This document shows positions 47,242 to 59,792 of a stretch of DNA of 64,000 nucleotides, in pieces. Both the position numbers and the translations under genes were made by a program. Every line of letters begins with the position of its first letter. Within the stretch, counting starts at the first letter, position 1. The notes under the pieces are model-generated. The model had not been told where the DNA came from and made no database searches. It saw only the letters and a list, made by a program, of their open reading frames with translations. The stretch spans positions 941,001 to 1,005,000 of the forward strand of contig CALZFC010000031.1 in assembly GCA_945643635.1 (NCBI GenBank). Direction: 5' to 3'. The DNA comes from Allodiplogaster sudhausi. Its lineage: Eukaryota > Nematoda > Chromadorea > Rhabditida > Diplogasteridae.

Positions 47242-48027
47242 CAAGGGAAGTCTTTCGACGGGGTGTGGCAAACCATAACAATTTATACATCATTCGAAAG
47301 CTCTCAACGAGCTGATAACGTATTTGATGTTTATAGCTGCAGAAGAGATTCTTTTTCGCCGAAATTGCAGGAAAAATACCCTAAAATTAACATTTGCACG
47401 ATATGTGATAGCTTTATGGACTCTAAAACTAATGTTTACGTAACAGTAGGCCATATAATAATTAATAACTTCATTTCTGATGACTTTTGGGAAAAAAATC
47501 TTTTAGGCCATTTTTCACCAAAGGGGTCCCCCTTTGGTGAAAAATGGACTGTTTTGTATGGAGAAAAATAAATTTTTTCTTAAGAGATTTTTGAGTTTTA
47601 AGCCACTAATTACTCTTTTTCAAGCCGTTTTTAACATGAAAAATTATAGTTCACATATTAAATCACGCTGTAAAATTTTCATATTCTCAAAAAGTCCATC
47701 TATCTCAAAAACTTCCATGTTTTTGCCTTAAACAACTGCGGATGTATTATTTCTATTTGAATCTTGTTTCTCTGTAAGAGCAAGTCGCTTACATTCCGCA
47801 TAAAAAAATCCCGTTCGATTTCTTAACTTTTGCGGCTGCAGGCGCCTGGTCTGGAAGGGGACTCTACAAGCCAGGGCCCTTCCAGACCCAGGTACGCCTG
47901 TGCTTCGGTTTTTCTAGCGCTCTCTTCTGCAGCTATAAACATCAAATACGTTATCAGCTCGTTGAGAGCTTTCGAATGATGTATAATATGTTGTGTTTTG
48001 CCACACCCCGCCGAAAGACTTCCCTTG
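47242..48027. mobile_element. MITE with about 106-bp inverted repeats and TTA target duplication
   Basis: Terminal inverted repeats begin CAAGGGAAGTCTTTCG; the arms run about 47242-47347 and 47921-48027 with few mismatches. Direct TTA copies lie immediately outside both ends (47239-47241, 48028-48030). A 3-bp TTA/TAA duplication is the hallmark of PIF/Harbinger transposition. Inside are further palindromes at 47508-47547 and about 47840-47905. No transposase is encoded, so it is non-autonomous. Confidence 0.85.
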
Positions 48028-48082
48028 TTAGTCAGTAGGGGGCGTGTCCATTGGAGTGGTCAGTTCTAAGAAAGGGGCGGGG

Positions 48083-50185
48083 CTAGGCAGCCTTGACAGG
48101 AGTGCGCGCAGTGACACTGCTCGTGAGGGAAGTGGTGGAATCGGTGGAGTGGGCGGGGCCAGCCATGACGTAGGGCGTGGCCGAGAGCCAGGGAGAGCGG
48201 ACGACGGCCGAGTAGTCAGGACGGCGGGTCGGGTCCGGGTGAATGAGATCGAAGATCAGAGTGCGCACCTCCAGCGACAGCGTCATCCGCGGGAACCTGC
48301 AAGCTAGAATTTGGTTAGACTCCACAGCAGATTAGAAGATCCCAGGAAGCCAGAAGCAGGAATATGGTGAAGGGACTGGCCGGATGCGATGCTGCGTCAT
48401 CCTCTCGAGCATCTTGCGAGGCTCGCGGTCGTCGTAGGGCATGACTCCCGTCACCGTCACGTAGATCACAACTCCCGCCGACCAGAGATCAGTCTATGGG
48501 AGCAGAATCATGAGAGAGTGGGACAGAGAGGGGGAAACACAGGGAGAAAGAGAGTCCCACAACTTCATCTCGCCTTCTCACCAATGCAATGGCATTCTCA
48601 CCGCATGTCCCGTGTACCGCTTGCCGGAGAGAATCTCGGGTGCGACGTAGGCGCGGCTTCCGCAGAAAGTAGTTGACCACTTGAAGAGAAGAGGAAAGGG
48701 AATAGCAAACTATTAAAGAGGAAACTTATCTTTATGCTAGTTTTTTCCCCACAATTCCAATCAGCAAATGAAACCATTTGAAGCCGGGTACTATGTTTGA
48801 CATTTCAAGAAGAGAAAGAGGAAAGTCAGACTTCGCCGGCTCCGAGACGACGAGCGAAGCCGAAGTCGCCGAGCTTGACGTTGTCGTGGCGGTCCAAGAA
48901 GATGTTCTCGCACTTCAGGTCGCGGTGGATGATCTCCATCCCGTGCAAGTAGTGCAGAGCCTCGAACAGCTGCCTACAAATACAGGTTTAAAAAAAGATT
49001 TTTCCTGAAGTTTTCACCAACAGATGGTAACTTCAGAAACGATGAATTGAAGCCAATCAAAGATTCCCCAAAAATGGGGGAAACTGAGCTTCACAGCTCA
49101 CGTTCAGCATTTCATCTGGTTCTGACCGTTCAGATTGCAAGAAGGAAAAAGAAAGAAGCTCGTTGCCTGAAGATGCCGCGGGCGCTGCCCTCAGGGACAT
49201 GGCGGAGTTTCTTGATGCGCTGCAGAAGATCGCCGTTCTCTGCGACCTCCTCGATCACGCACACGAATTCGGGCACTTCAATGACCTGAGAAGAGAAGAA
49301 AGAGAATGGGGATAACAACTGCCTTTTCTGACAGATTCAATCAGTGGACTTCACATGGATTTCCTGAGTTTACAAGAATGTAGAAGAATTAATGACTAAT
49401 CCGTGGAAAGGAAACAGTCATTGGGCTCACGTTGTGGACTCGGACGATGTTGGGATGGTTGAGACTTCGCACCAGCAGCAATTCGCGCGGCATGAAGCGG
49501 CGCACGTACTCCGAGCGAGTCCTGATTGTGAGATGGAGAGCGAGAGAGAAGAGAGATGGAAATGAAGAGAGAGAGAGAACAGAGGAAAAGTGAAGAGGAA
49601 AGAGAGATGGAGGAGAGACAGAGAGTGAAGGGGAGATGGGAAATTGGTAAGGGGAAGAAGTGATGGTAGAGAAGCATGAGATGAAACCTCTTGTCGATGA
49701 TCTTGATTGCAATCTTCCGCTTGAGAGATTCGTTGTAGCCGAGCTTCACCGTGGAGTAGGAGCCCTTGCCTGCAAAGAATGCAAAGAAATTAAGAAATAT
49801 AAGTATGCACTTATTCTGTAGATTTGCCAGGCCGCTCTCATTCACATTTTTTTCCTGAATGCCTTTCCTGATGGTGAGTAAGTAAACACTCACTTCAATA
49901 AGTAAAATCTTCGGCGATGGATTTACTGGAATCAGATTATTCCAATCTGATCCGCTTTTATTTCCACAGCGCAATGTTCCGACGAGCTCTTTCTCTTTTA
50001 ATCGCTTCTATAAAGGAGTTGATGGCAAAAATGGATCTCATTAAAACAATTTTTATGATTTTGTTTTAATTATTGTTTTTTTAGTGAGCTCTGAGCATAC
50101 CAAGAAGGCTGCGCACTTTGACGTGCTCAGCATCGAGAAGCCGCCTGATCTGGATCTCCGACTGCGTCTCGGCTGCGACGGCCAT
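48083..50185 (-). CDS. TSSK-like serine/threonine kinase, 307 aa
   Basis: Protein kinase of the testis-specific serine kinase group. Exons: 50101-50185, 49688-49769, 49431-49521, 49167-49285, 48832-48973, 48602-48679, 48381-48493, 48083-48296, phases consistent. Motifs: GKGSYSTVKLG loop, IAIKIIDKR lysine, LNHPNIVRVH, IIHRDLKCENIFL catalytic loop, LGDFGFARRL, STTFCGSRAYVAPE activation loop, and DLWSAGVVIYVTVTG. The HRDLKCEN and FCGS-APE strings are diagnostic of TSSKs. Two of seven introns begin with GC (donors at 49166 and 48380), forced by phase. A short Ser/Thr-rich tail ends the protein. Convergent with SDR copy 3, divergent from SDR copy 4. Confidence 0.9.
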
Positions 50186-50839
50186 GAGAGGAGAGGGCGA
50201 GAGGGGAAAAGAGTGAGATGAGGAGGGCAGAGAGGGCAACCTCCCACTCGCAGAGTACGAGGTAGAAATGAGCGAGTGAGAGGAAACCCGCCATCAATGA
50301 TTTCATTTGCACTTTCCGGCATTTGAATCCGTGTCGAAATGGACTCTCGTTAGCTTTGTTATATAATCCGTTCATTTCATGTGGAGTTTTTTGCACACTT
50401 GAGATTTGGGTTTCTCGATGATTCATAATTCATAGTGTTATTAAAAGATTCTGTTGTGATTGTGATTCAAGTAAGTCAGTCTCATTGTCATGAAAGAGAC
50501 ATTAAGTTTTATTTTGCATCTCATTGTCAGTTCCATGAGTGCTGACAAAGCAGCCAAAATCTGCAAGCGACGCAACCCATTCCATTTGAGGACAATGCCA
50601 AGAAGAGCGATTAATTATGGACACGCATTTTATAAATGCCATTTATGAAGAAAAAAAGCATAATCAAGAATCCACTTGTTGAAAGCTTATCATCTCAATT
50701 CGGTCAATATAAGTCATGAACGGTGTTGTCAGCTCCAACGAGATACCCAGAAAGCAGGAAACATCTGCCTTTGTTATCTTTAGTGTTTTCGTGAACGTTC
50801 ATCGTGCTCAACAGGTTTCTTCGCCTATTTCTCCCTTCC

Positions 50840-50876
<37 letters not shown>

Positions 50877-50931
50877 TATTCTTGACTCTCTTTCTTCTGC
50901 TCTCCCTCTCGTCCCCTGGCAGTGCCACAAG

Positions 50932-50939
50932 TATTTATT
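50932..50939 (+). promoter_or_regulatory. TATA-like box of SDR copy 4
   Basis: TATTTATT in CACAAGTATTTATTGG, 68 bases before the position equivalent to the ATG. The promoter block survives although the start codon does not. Confidence 0.5.
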
Positions 50940-50999
50940 GGTGCATTCTGCCCGGCTTCTCTTCCTGGCAGAGTTCGCTCCACTCTCTGTTATCTAATC

Positions 51000-53495
51000 A
51001 TACCCCCTCGTCCCTTCGAGGAAAAGGTTGTCATCGTCACTGGTAAGCGTGTCAGCATATCTCTGCTCGCTCTCTCGCTCTCTCGCCTTCTTTCTTCCTC
51101 TTTCTTTCTTTCTGCTCCGTCCCTTACTATTTGATCTACTTCATCCTATATGCTCTGCTTCATTCTAAAAAGATTTTCTCTGCATAATAAATTATTAGTT
51201 TACAAAATTTGACAGGGTCCTCGAATGGAATCGGACGGGCGACGGCAAGGCTCTTCGCAGAGGGAGGTGCGAGGGTAACCATTACGGGCAGAAATGAGAA
51301 TTCGCTCAAGGTTGGTGACTTTTTTTTTACAAATGTTTTCAAAATATGCATATTTGAAGACACAATATCATTTATAAATCTTAGCATAATCTCAGACCAC
51401 ACGCGAGCAGCTTCTCTCTGCTGGAACGTCAATCGAGTCCATCTTGGAAATACTTGGAGATCTCACTGAGGAATCTTTTCCTGAAAAGACTGTCAAGGAA
51501 ACCGTCGACAAGTTTGGAAGAATTGATGTGCTGGTGAGAAAGGACTTTTTAAACCTTTTTTTTCACGCTAAAATGTGCTTCCCAACAAACACGTACTAAA
51601 TATGAATATGTATAAATACATAAATATGCATATGTATATGTTTAAGGTGAACAACGCCGGCACGGCCAACTTCGATCCAACGAAGCCGAATATTTCCCAG
51701 CCAGTTGACCTCTACGATTACACGATGAATCTGAACGTCAGATCGTAAGTGCCCTTGATTTGCTCTCTTCTTGGAAGAGGATCATCTGATTCAGCATCGT
51801 TCTTCTGGTGCAGCACGCGATTCCCCACTTGGAGAAGACGCACGGAGCCATTGTCAATGTCTCCAGCATTACTGCTTATCCGTTCACTACCTCGGTCAGT
51901 TCACGGCTCCTTTCGGCACTCAACATTATAGAGCATGATTGTGAGAGAGAGACACGAAGCTTGAGAGGCAGTGCCCACAAATTTTCACGAAAATCTTGCA
52001 CCCAAAGAGTGCTATTTTCACGCAGCGCAAATATTTTTCGGTGATTGCCCGCATTTTACGAACGTTTCCACTGTAAGTGAATACTGATGTAATATGTGTT
52101 ATCACCTTGCCTGTCCAATGGGTTGCTTCGTTTTTGGAAGAGCTTATCAAGCAACTGCTATGCACATTCATGGAGCTTTGAAATTAAAATTTTTTTAAAA
52201 TTGTGTCAGCCATAATAATTTCTGATAAAAGTGCAACGGCTGATATAATAACATTGTAGGCGTTGTTTCAGTCACAAGAACAATGAAGCATTCTACTAGA
52301 TAACAGGAAGTTCCCAAGGTTAAAAGTCTCGATTACATCTGTTTCAGATTAGAATAAAGCTAAATAAAAAAAAACTAGCACGAAAAAACAAAGGCAGCTC
52401 TGGACCAGCTGACTGTCCAACTCGCAGGCAATCTCATTCTCAAGGGAATACGAGTCAATTCTGTCAAGTTAGCAAACACTAATAATGACATTTTGAAGCG
52501 AATAAGTTCAGTTCTTTCTACAGTATTAAGTTGAAGTTCTTAAGACGATGACTTTTCAGCCCTGGAATCGTTGCAACGGATATTCTTCAGAAGGCGGGCA
52601 TAAGTGAGGAACACGCGACGGCGGTGAGACCTCAGAGATCCTCCGTCTCTTTTTTCCCCGCACGTTTTCCACTTGATAGGCCTTTAGCACTCCTTCTGGA
52701 GCTGCCATTTCAAGGGTGCATGCAGTCTTTCTTATCAGATGTACCAGATGATGGGTAGCAACAGAAACATGACTCCGATCTGTCGGACTGGCTCCCCCGA
52801 CGACATCGGAAAGGTTTGATCCATTGGTTATGGATCCTGAGGTTGTTATCCATGAGGGTAAAGCCATTACCACATAGCCGGGTGTTAACTTGAGGGAAAT
52901 TCAATTTTACTGACTTGCTGCTAGAAAAGGACACTGATAAAATCATATTTGGCAAGAAAGCAGAATCTCTTACTTTGTCTCCAAGCATTACCTGCACTCC
53001 CGCTCTGTCTTTCGCCCCACACATTACCCTCACAGCGTTCTCTATATAATTACTATAAGGGGAAGGGGGAAGCAATTATAGAATGCTAGACAGAATATGA
53101 GAGAACGTTCATGCAAGAAACGCAGACATACATACATATGTACATATTATCCAGCAGGAGCCAGCCATGCTATTAATCTAGGAAGAAAAGTGGATCCAGC
53201 GTTCAGTAAAATTTGGTGGAACTAAAATGGAAACATGAAGCAGGTTTTTTGCCGTTTTACTATGAAAAGTTTTAAAAAGTGACACTTCACTATGGCGGCT
53301 GGACTCTTCTATAATTACATAGTTATCATGGATATGAAACCTAGTTCTGTCAAATGTGCATATTCTTCATAGGTGATTGTGTTCTTGGCTGATCGCGGCC
53401 AGTCCGAATTCCTTGTTGGCCAGCGAATTGCCGTGGATGGCGGCGCTGTGCTGCTCAACAATTTCTTGTCGGCCAATTTGGACAAATCAAAGTAA
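51000..53495 (+). pseudogene. SDR copy 4: divergent paralogue without ATG or catalytic tyrosine
   Basis: Nine exons at the family positions: 51000-51042, 51216-51310, 51396-51533, 51647-51744, 51795-51894, 52379-52467, 52560-52623, 52739-52813, 53373-53495, all open and in phase. The start codon position reads ATA (IPPRPFEEKVVIVTG). Exon 6 lacks its normal beginning: where the others have YYSMSK, the only in-phase acceptor gives HEKTK, so the Y-x-x-x-K tyrosine is gone. GRAG is changed to CRTG in exon 8. Yet TGSSNGIGRA, NNAG, NVSS and GQRIAVDGG persist without stops. It is either a young pseudogene or a non-catalytic derivative using an unknown start. Confidence 0.8.
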
Positions 53496-54054
53496 TGAAT
53501 TATGTTTTGATAAACAGTTGCTTAATGTGATGATCAGGCTTTCTCAGTGTATAAAGATCATGACAAAAATAGTGTGGACATAAAAGATAAAGAACAGAAC
53601 GATACTAGGAGATTGAACAGACCCTTCTTAACGGCTCTACATATGTTTACATGTTAAAATGAATATGTGTGCACCGGAAGCATTTCAATTATTCTGGGAT
53701 CGATAATCTCTTCCGAGACAGTCGCACATCTCCCTTATCGACTGCAAATACTTTTAACATCAAATGATAAACGTTTGTAACTTGCTGAAAACGTTAATAA
53801 TTCAGATAAAAATTCACCTTATTTTCACTGCACAATTGAACGGAAAGAGAGTTTACGAGCGGAGGAAAGGGAATTCCTTGGAAGCGCCCCTGGAAAGACT
53901 GTCTTAGAATGAGGAAATCCAGCTGTCAAGAGGCGAAATAGAACCGACTTTTCTGTCGACGCGGATTCGAAGGACGAGCTCGAGCCGATGTCTGCTCGTA
54001 GTCTCAGCAGTGCACGTCGTCTGCAGGAAGAATCCCTGTCAAGGCATTGAGATA

Positions 54055-56907
54055 TTATTCAGTGGAACCTTTGAAATAAAGATCCCCTGCCACCTTTAGC
54101 TGAGTTCGTTCTGCACGTGGTTCTTGCTGCTTCGTTCGCAGCCCGCCGCGGACTGACTCAAAAGGAACGCACATCACTATTCTATGTAAGATTCCCATCG
54201 AGAAGCTTACAGGATTCGTAGTCAGCAATTCGTGAAGGCCTTCTCGACAATCAATCGAGCTTGTCACCAAACAATTTACTTTGTTCCGTTCAATCAGCGA
54301 GACAAGAGAAGCTGTGACTGCGTCAACATTTACTGTAGCAAAAATTATCTGATTAAATAATAGCTTATTTAAATAGTTTAAAAAGTGACAGATGACGAAT
54401 AACTGTTGTTTTCGATCGTCGTATCGTTGGCACTCTCCATGCAGAGACAGAAGTTGTAAGGAACGCGAGCCTCCCGACACGACCGCTCAGAGGAAAGAAC
54501 GGAGAAAAGACTGGTGGAGGCCTCCTCGAACTGACCACTCCCTTCACTCCTCGCTGCTGCTTCTCGATTTGTCATTCTCCGCTCATCCAGAAGATCCAGC
54601 AGGGTTTCGCGTATGTCAATGTTGCTATTAATAACATAACATTTGAGAGTGGTAAAATATTATGGAAGAAAACCTTGTGAGCCTAAATTGGTTGTCAACC
54701 AAATTGTGAAAGGCGGCCGGAAATGATAGACGAAAACCTTTAGGGAGGAAAAGAGAAAAAAACGGAGCGCGCTCTTCAATTCTTCCTGCGAATGATGCCT
54801 GATAAGATAAAAATTAAATTAAATATTAGGAGTAATTAGAAAATAAAAACATAGTTGCAACAAAACCTGCATGAAGTGGACTCGCTGGCCGTGGTCGCCC
54901 ATGATTAGCAGAGCCGTGTTTGAGAGGGCGTCTGAAGACAGCTTCAGTCTTTTGTCTCATGCTTTCAATTACATCAGCCATTTCCACCTCCGTCTGCCAA
55001 GAAGCTAAGCTTGGCTGCGAGCCAAGAGTCGAGATGTTGCAGAGCATTCGGATCGTCATGGGTGAGGCTGGTGAGGAAAGAAAAGGAGAAGAAGCATTTG
55101 TCGGCATCTGAGATGAAAACAAGGTTCCTTTCCTATTCTATTAATGTAATCTTGCAAAAGAAAGAGCCTTGGAAGAGAGGCGAAGCAGTTGAGAGAAGCC
55201 AAGGGGCGAGGAAGTCGGGAGCCAGGAAGCGGCCGTCGTGGCAGGCTCGAGCACGGCGGCGTTTCTAAACACGTTTATTACAACAGCAAGAATTTAAACA
55301 TTGAAATATTTAAAAGATTACTATAAGAAAAAGAAGAATGCATGTACATACATACATACTTGTTCTAGTTTGTGATAGAAGTGCACGTAATGTGGTCGGT
55401 AGTAATGATCTGTTGGGGCGGAGGAGAAGCCAGCTCGGAATTGCTCGGGCGGGTAGTGAAAGAGACCGCGGCGAGTGTGCATCGGATCGTCGTTCATCAG
55501 GGTCCAACAACCGCGTTCTGTACAAATTAAATCAAGCATACTAGTTAATTATCATGTTATTTTCTTTATATTGTATGTATGTATGTACATAAATATATGT
55601 AAATCGATAAGTTAAAAAATAGCATTTCGGGTTTTGACGTGCCTTTTGCTCGCTGCCACAGAAACGATATGTTGTCCGGATTGAGACGACCGCGCGGAGG
55701 AAGAAAGCGAGCCGAATTGGCATCTCCGTCCTCATCCTCCTCGGGATATTCAGCGGTTTCCACCAAGGGATCAGCTATGATCGGCAGCAGATTCACGGCG
55801 CTGTTGTCACCGACCTTCAATGTGGAATGAATCAGAAGTGAACAATAATTGTCTCAGAGAATGTTAACATGTCAAAACCTTGTTGTACATTTGAAGAGTG
55901 ACAAAGCCGAGTCGCTGCATGACTTGAGCAGTGCGCGGCATGTGGCGCATGAATTGAGTGCGAGAAGTGGAGTCAAGCACGAGCAGAGAAAGAGAGAGAG
56001 AAGAGAGGTTCAAGGGCCGAGAGACATCTTTCCGCTTCTGCTCTGCTCTTGGATCTGGAACAACGCGTTCATTCATTTCATTCACAGCCAAAGCTGAACT
56101 CACTCTGCAGAACGATGTCTCGGAATCGTTCATTGTAAATCCCCATGAATTCACGCTCGAAAAGCATCTGCTGAATAATAATTCAGTTTTCAAGCGTGTT
56201 GATATTAAAAGACTATTTAATACATATATGTACATACAAATATGCAACAAGTATGTTCATACATTGGAAGTTTCATTTGTTGAAGATGAATTGGTGCATC
56301 GAATTAGAAAATTGTCACCGTTAATTAAGAAGGATCCATGGCTCGGAATCTAAATAAAAATGAGTGAAATGGCTTTGTCTTGGTACGATGCCGAATATTG
56401 CTCCCTTGTAAGGTTGACTGTACTGCACGCGATGCGCGTTGGGAAACAAAGCGCCGTAGAAGAGGACGGCCTCGCAGCTCAGCCACGCTGACGCCTTTTC
56501 TTCTCTCCATGTGAACACTCCTAGAAGATACCATTTAGGTATAGTCTTTTAAAAGATTAATGAAAACGATCTTTCTAAACCGTAACCTGTATAGTCATCT
56601 CGCAAGAAAGGCGATGAAATCTTCCACAAGTTCAAGCATTTTAATTCTTGATTATGTACAACAAATCGCTGAAATTTTTGATTATGTACAACAAATCGCT
56701 GAAATTCTTGATTATGTACAATAAATCTGAATTTGTAATAAATGCTAATAGCAAGTTGCAATGGAAGAAAAAGAAAAATATTCCGACACGAATTGTGCTG
56801 TCTTCTGGGTCGATTATCGGAAAAGGACAGATATTTTCGAAGGGATGCGTTCTCGGCTTAGGAAGCGTTAGAAGTCCATTGCTGTCCTTTAGAAGCAGAT
56901 CTTTCAT
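54055..56907 (-). CDS. DUF229 family protein (sulfatase/phosphatase-like fold), about 596 aa
   Basis: Member of a family abundant in nematodes, related to the alkaline-phosphatase/sulfatase superfamily; function unknown. Exons: 56790-56907 (start uncertain), 56587-56646, 56387-56520, 56104-56170, 55879-56054, 55643-55814, 55360-55517, 55168-55264, 54988-55107, 54867-54931, 54674-54798, 54404-54624, 54055-54332, phases consistent. Signatures: [97 protein letters not shown], and [12 protein letters not shown]. The VLDSTSR and GDHG strings carry the expected metal-site residues. Introns at donors 55642 and 55167 begin with GC. An N-terminal signal anchor may lie in unrecognised upstream exons. 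Confidence 0.82.
56642..56732 (+). repeat. 30-bp tandem repeat, nearly three copies
   Basis: Unit ATTATGTACAACAAATCGCT plus GAAATTCTTG, with the last copy degenerate. It lies in the first DUF229 intron and its 3' end provides the likely acceptor of the exon at 56646. Confidence 0.85.
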
Positions 56908-56929
56908 TCATTATTTTTTATAATGCTAA

Positions 56930-59210
56930 ACATCGTAGATAAAAACTCCTTCAAAGAAGGATGACCGATCGATTCGTTTTGTGATAAATGAGATGCTCTA
57001 ATAGTGTTTTCGTGACGACGACGACGCATATGAGGTTTATCTGCAAACAAAAAGTACTTCTTGGTGCGAGAGGAATGATGAGATTCCACTGAAAACTGAC
57101 AATGTGGAAAAGTCGCCTCAATCGCATTCTCCAATCCCTTTTATGTACGCATCCTAGGATATATTATTATAGCAAAAGTAAGCAAATTAGATCGATTAAA
57201 AAGAACACGCCACTATTGAAGGCCAGTGTTGAGAAGGGAGGTGGAATGAACAAGCGGATTAACCACTTTCACGCGGAATCTGTCAATATCCTTCTCTGCT
57301 GAGCAGAGAATGGATCCAAAAGATTGAACAGTTTAGTTTGATCTGTTTAGATAATATAGCAAAGTGTGTATGGAGGTGAACTCGTTATCTTTATCAAAAT
57401 CAACATGATGAACAGAAAAATATACATATTCAGACTAGTACAAAAACCAGCGATGCCATCAGCCATGGCGATTACTCCTCTTGGAATCCCGAAGTGTATG
57501 CAGTTTGGAGCGGCCGATCAGACATGAAGAAGGCTCTGTGACGAAATGACAAAGGAATTCATTATTCCTGTCAAATATGCAAATTTCAAACCGAGAGTGC
57601 GTTTCAATTTTTCTATCATCCTTCACATTGAGAAACGTCGCACTCAACTCGATTGCTCTTTTCCATGTCGTCTCGTAACCGAAGTCATTTTCCGATGTAT
57701 TGTTTATTCTTGTGTCATATTAGGTAATTTTTATATAATAATTGAGCTTTTATATTATAGACAAGAATAATTATGTGAACTGAAACTGGCACGAAAAAGC
57801 TTTTATAAAGTTTTCCGTGCATTTCCTACCTTGAATTCCAGAGATTCTTCTTCGTGAATTGTGAGGACCGAAAGATGCCACCGGTTTGGTACATATTTTA
57901 GGGCGAATTCCTCTTCTTTCTTCCTGAAGAAGCACTGTGTTCAGTGGTTGCTTAGCGAATAAATCATGACAATCTGAGAGGCAGATCGAGCGAACTCGAA
58001 AGGGCCACATTCCTCTTCCTCTCTGAGGACAGGCTCTCTCCTTCCATCTCTCTCTTCTCAACAGGTACTCTCATTGTCATGCTGTATTGTTTATGGCATC
58101 TACTGATATGCAATTATTCTCTGTTCATTGGATATTCTTCCTCCTATTCTTATATTTGTTTTCTGGCTATTCAATTCCTCCTTTTAATTCGCATTCCACT
58201 TCTCTTTCATCTTCACTCTTCGATGCTATCACCTACCCTTCATTCCCCAGATTTTCGACAGATTTCACAATAGTTGAGTGAACAGCTAAAGCAGCAAAAA
58301 TGTCATATCTTGCTAGGGCATATTTTATCTCCACTTTCGTTAATTTGTAGTCCCTTCCTTCTCTTAAAAATTTACCTTTCTTCTCTCTCCATTTTTCGTT
58401 GTCTTCCATCTCCAGCTCTCCATTGAATACTACAGTAGCCTGTCTTCACACGCGTGTTCTCTCCTTTTTTCCATATTGGAGAGGTGTAAGCTCTTCTCTT
58501 TGCCTTTCCATTGACAACGCACTGATCGAACGATTAACTTGGTTCGTTGACTAATCGGCCACAAGCGATGAAGGACTGATCTCCTTTCAATGAGTTCTTC
58601 TCTGCTTCTCTCTCTCTCTCTCTCCCTCGACCTCCTTTTCATTCTTTCATCGTGGGTGCAAATTCATTTATTCATAGGTGTCATTCAAGCGAAACGGTGT
58701 ATGCGACGAGTGCAAGGAAGGAGATTGACTAAAGATCGAGTTGATACTCGTGATAAGCTCTCCTCTCATCCATTCCTAGCTGGTTCTCTCTCCTTTTCGC
58801 GCTTTCATTTTCAATTTTTACTTCCTTATTCGTTTAGCCACTCATGGATAATCCACAAAGGAAGGAAAACTGAAATATGTAGTATAGACATTATAGGAGA
58901 CATAAGTTTTACTGACTTTTCGTCTCAATAGAAGCTGTGTCGAGAGACGAAATAAGAAAGGATAAATAGTATAACGAGAAAGAGAGTAGGTGATATCGAG
59001 AGAGAGAGAGCGAGAGAGCATAGGGAAGAGAGAGTGAGAGAAATAAAGACAGAGAAGGGAGATGCGCACTTCTGTGCCGGATCTGCGCGAGAAGCTGAGG
59101 TTGCTCGCTGATTCCTAAGCGATCAACTTGATTTTTGATCGCAGCGCTTATTCTCCCACTTCATATTCTTCGCAGATCGCACTCACGGCTACTTCCCCTC
59201 TTTATCTCTC

Positions 59211-59247
<37 letters not shown>

Positions 59248-59740
59248 TCTTTCTATCTCTCTCTCTCTCTCTCTTCATCTTTTTCTCCCTCAACCGCACT
59301 CACATTCTCTTTCACTCGTTGAGCTTCACCTCCTGGGGGTTATCTTCGTCTCTCCCTGTCGTTGTCTTAGAGGCGCTTAATCATAAAAAGGATAAGCAAA
59401 GAAGGTAGCGATGGAACTCTGAGCAGCTACCCACCCCTTCCAGTCAGAGCGAGGAGATAAGAAGGGGCCAAGTCCGTGAGATCTGCTCGACTCACCCTTC
59501 TCAAACTCTTCTTCTGAAGTGGGCCGTGCCTAAGTATCTTAATTGTTTTTAGATACCTGTTTCTCCCTCACTGATATGCTGAGTAAGAAACCGCAATTCT
59601 CCTTCTCCACTTTCAATATTTCCAGGGAAATTTGCCTTCGGTCATATCATTTTTCAAGATTTGGCTGTCCAGTTTCGGCCGCTTCACAAAATTTGTGCCT
59701 GCCAGGCTTCTTCCAAAAGTCACGTTTGCCTTCACCTTCC

Positions 59741-59792
<52 letters not shown>

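Noticed and set aside
47840..47910. GC-rich hairpin considered as a microRNA precursor or tRNA-like element
   Set aside because: It lies inside the MITE and lacks tRNA boxes or an imperfect miRNA-type stem.
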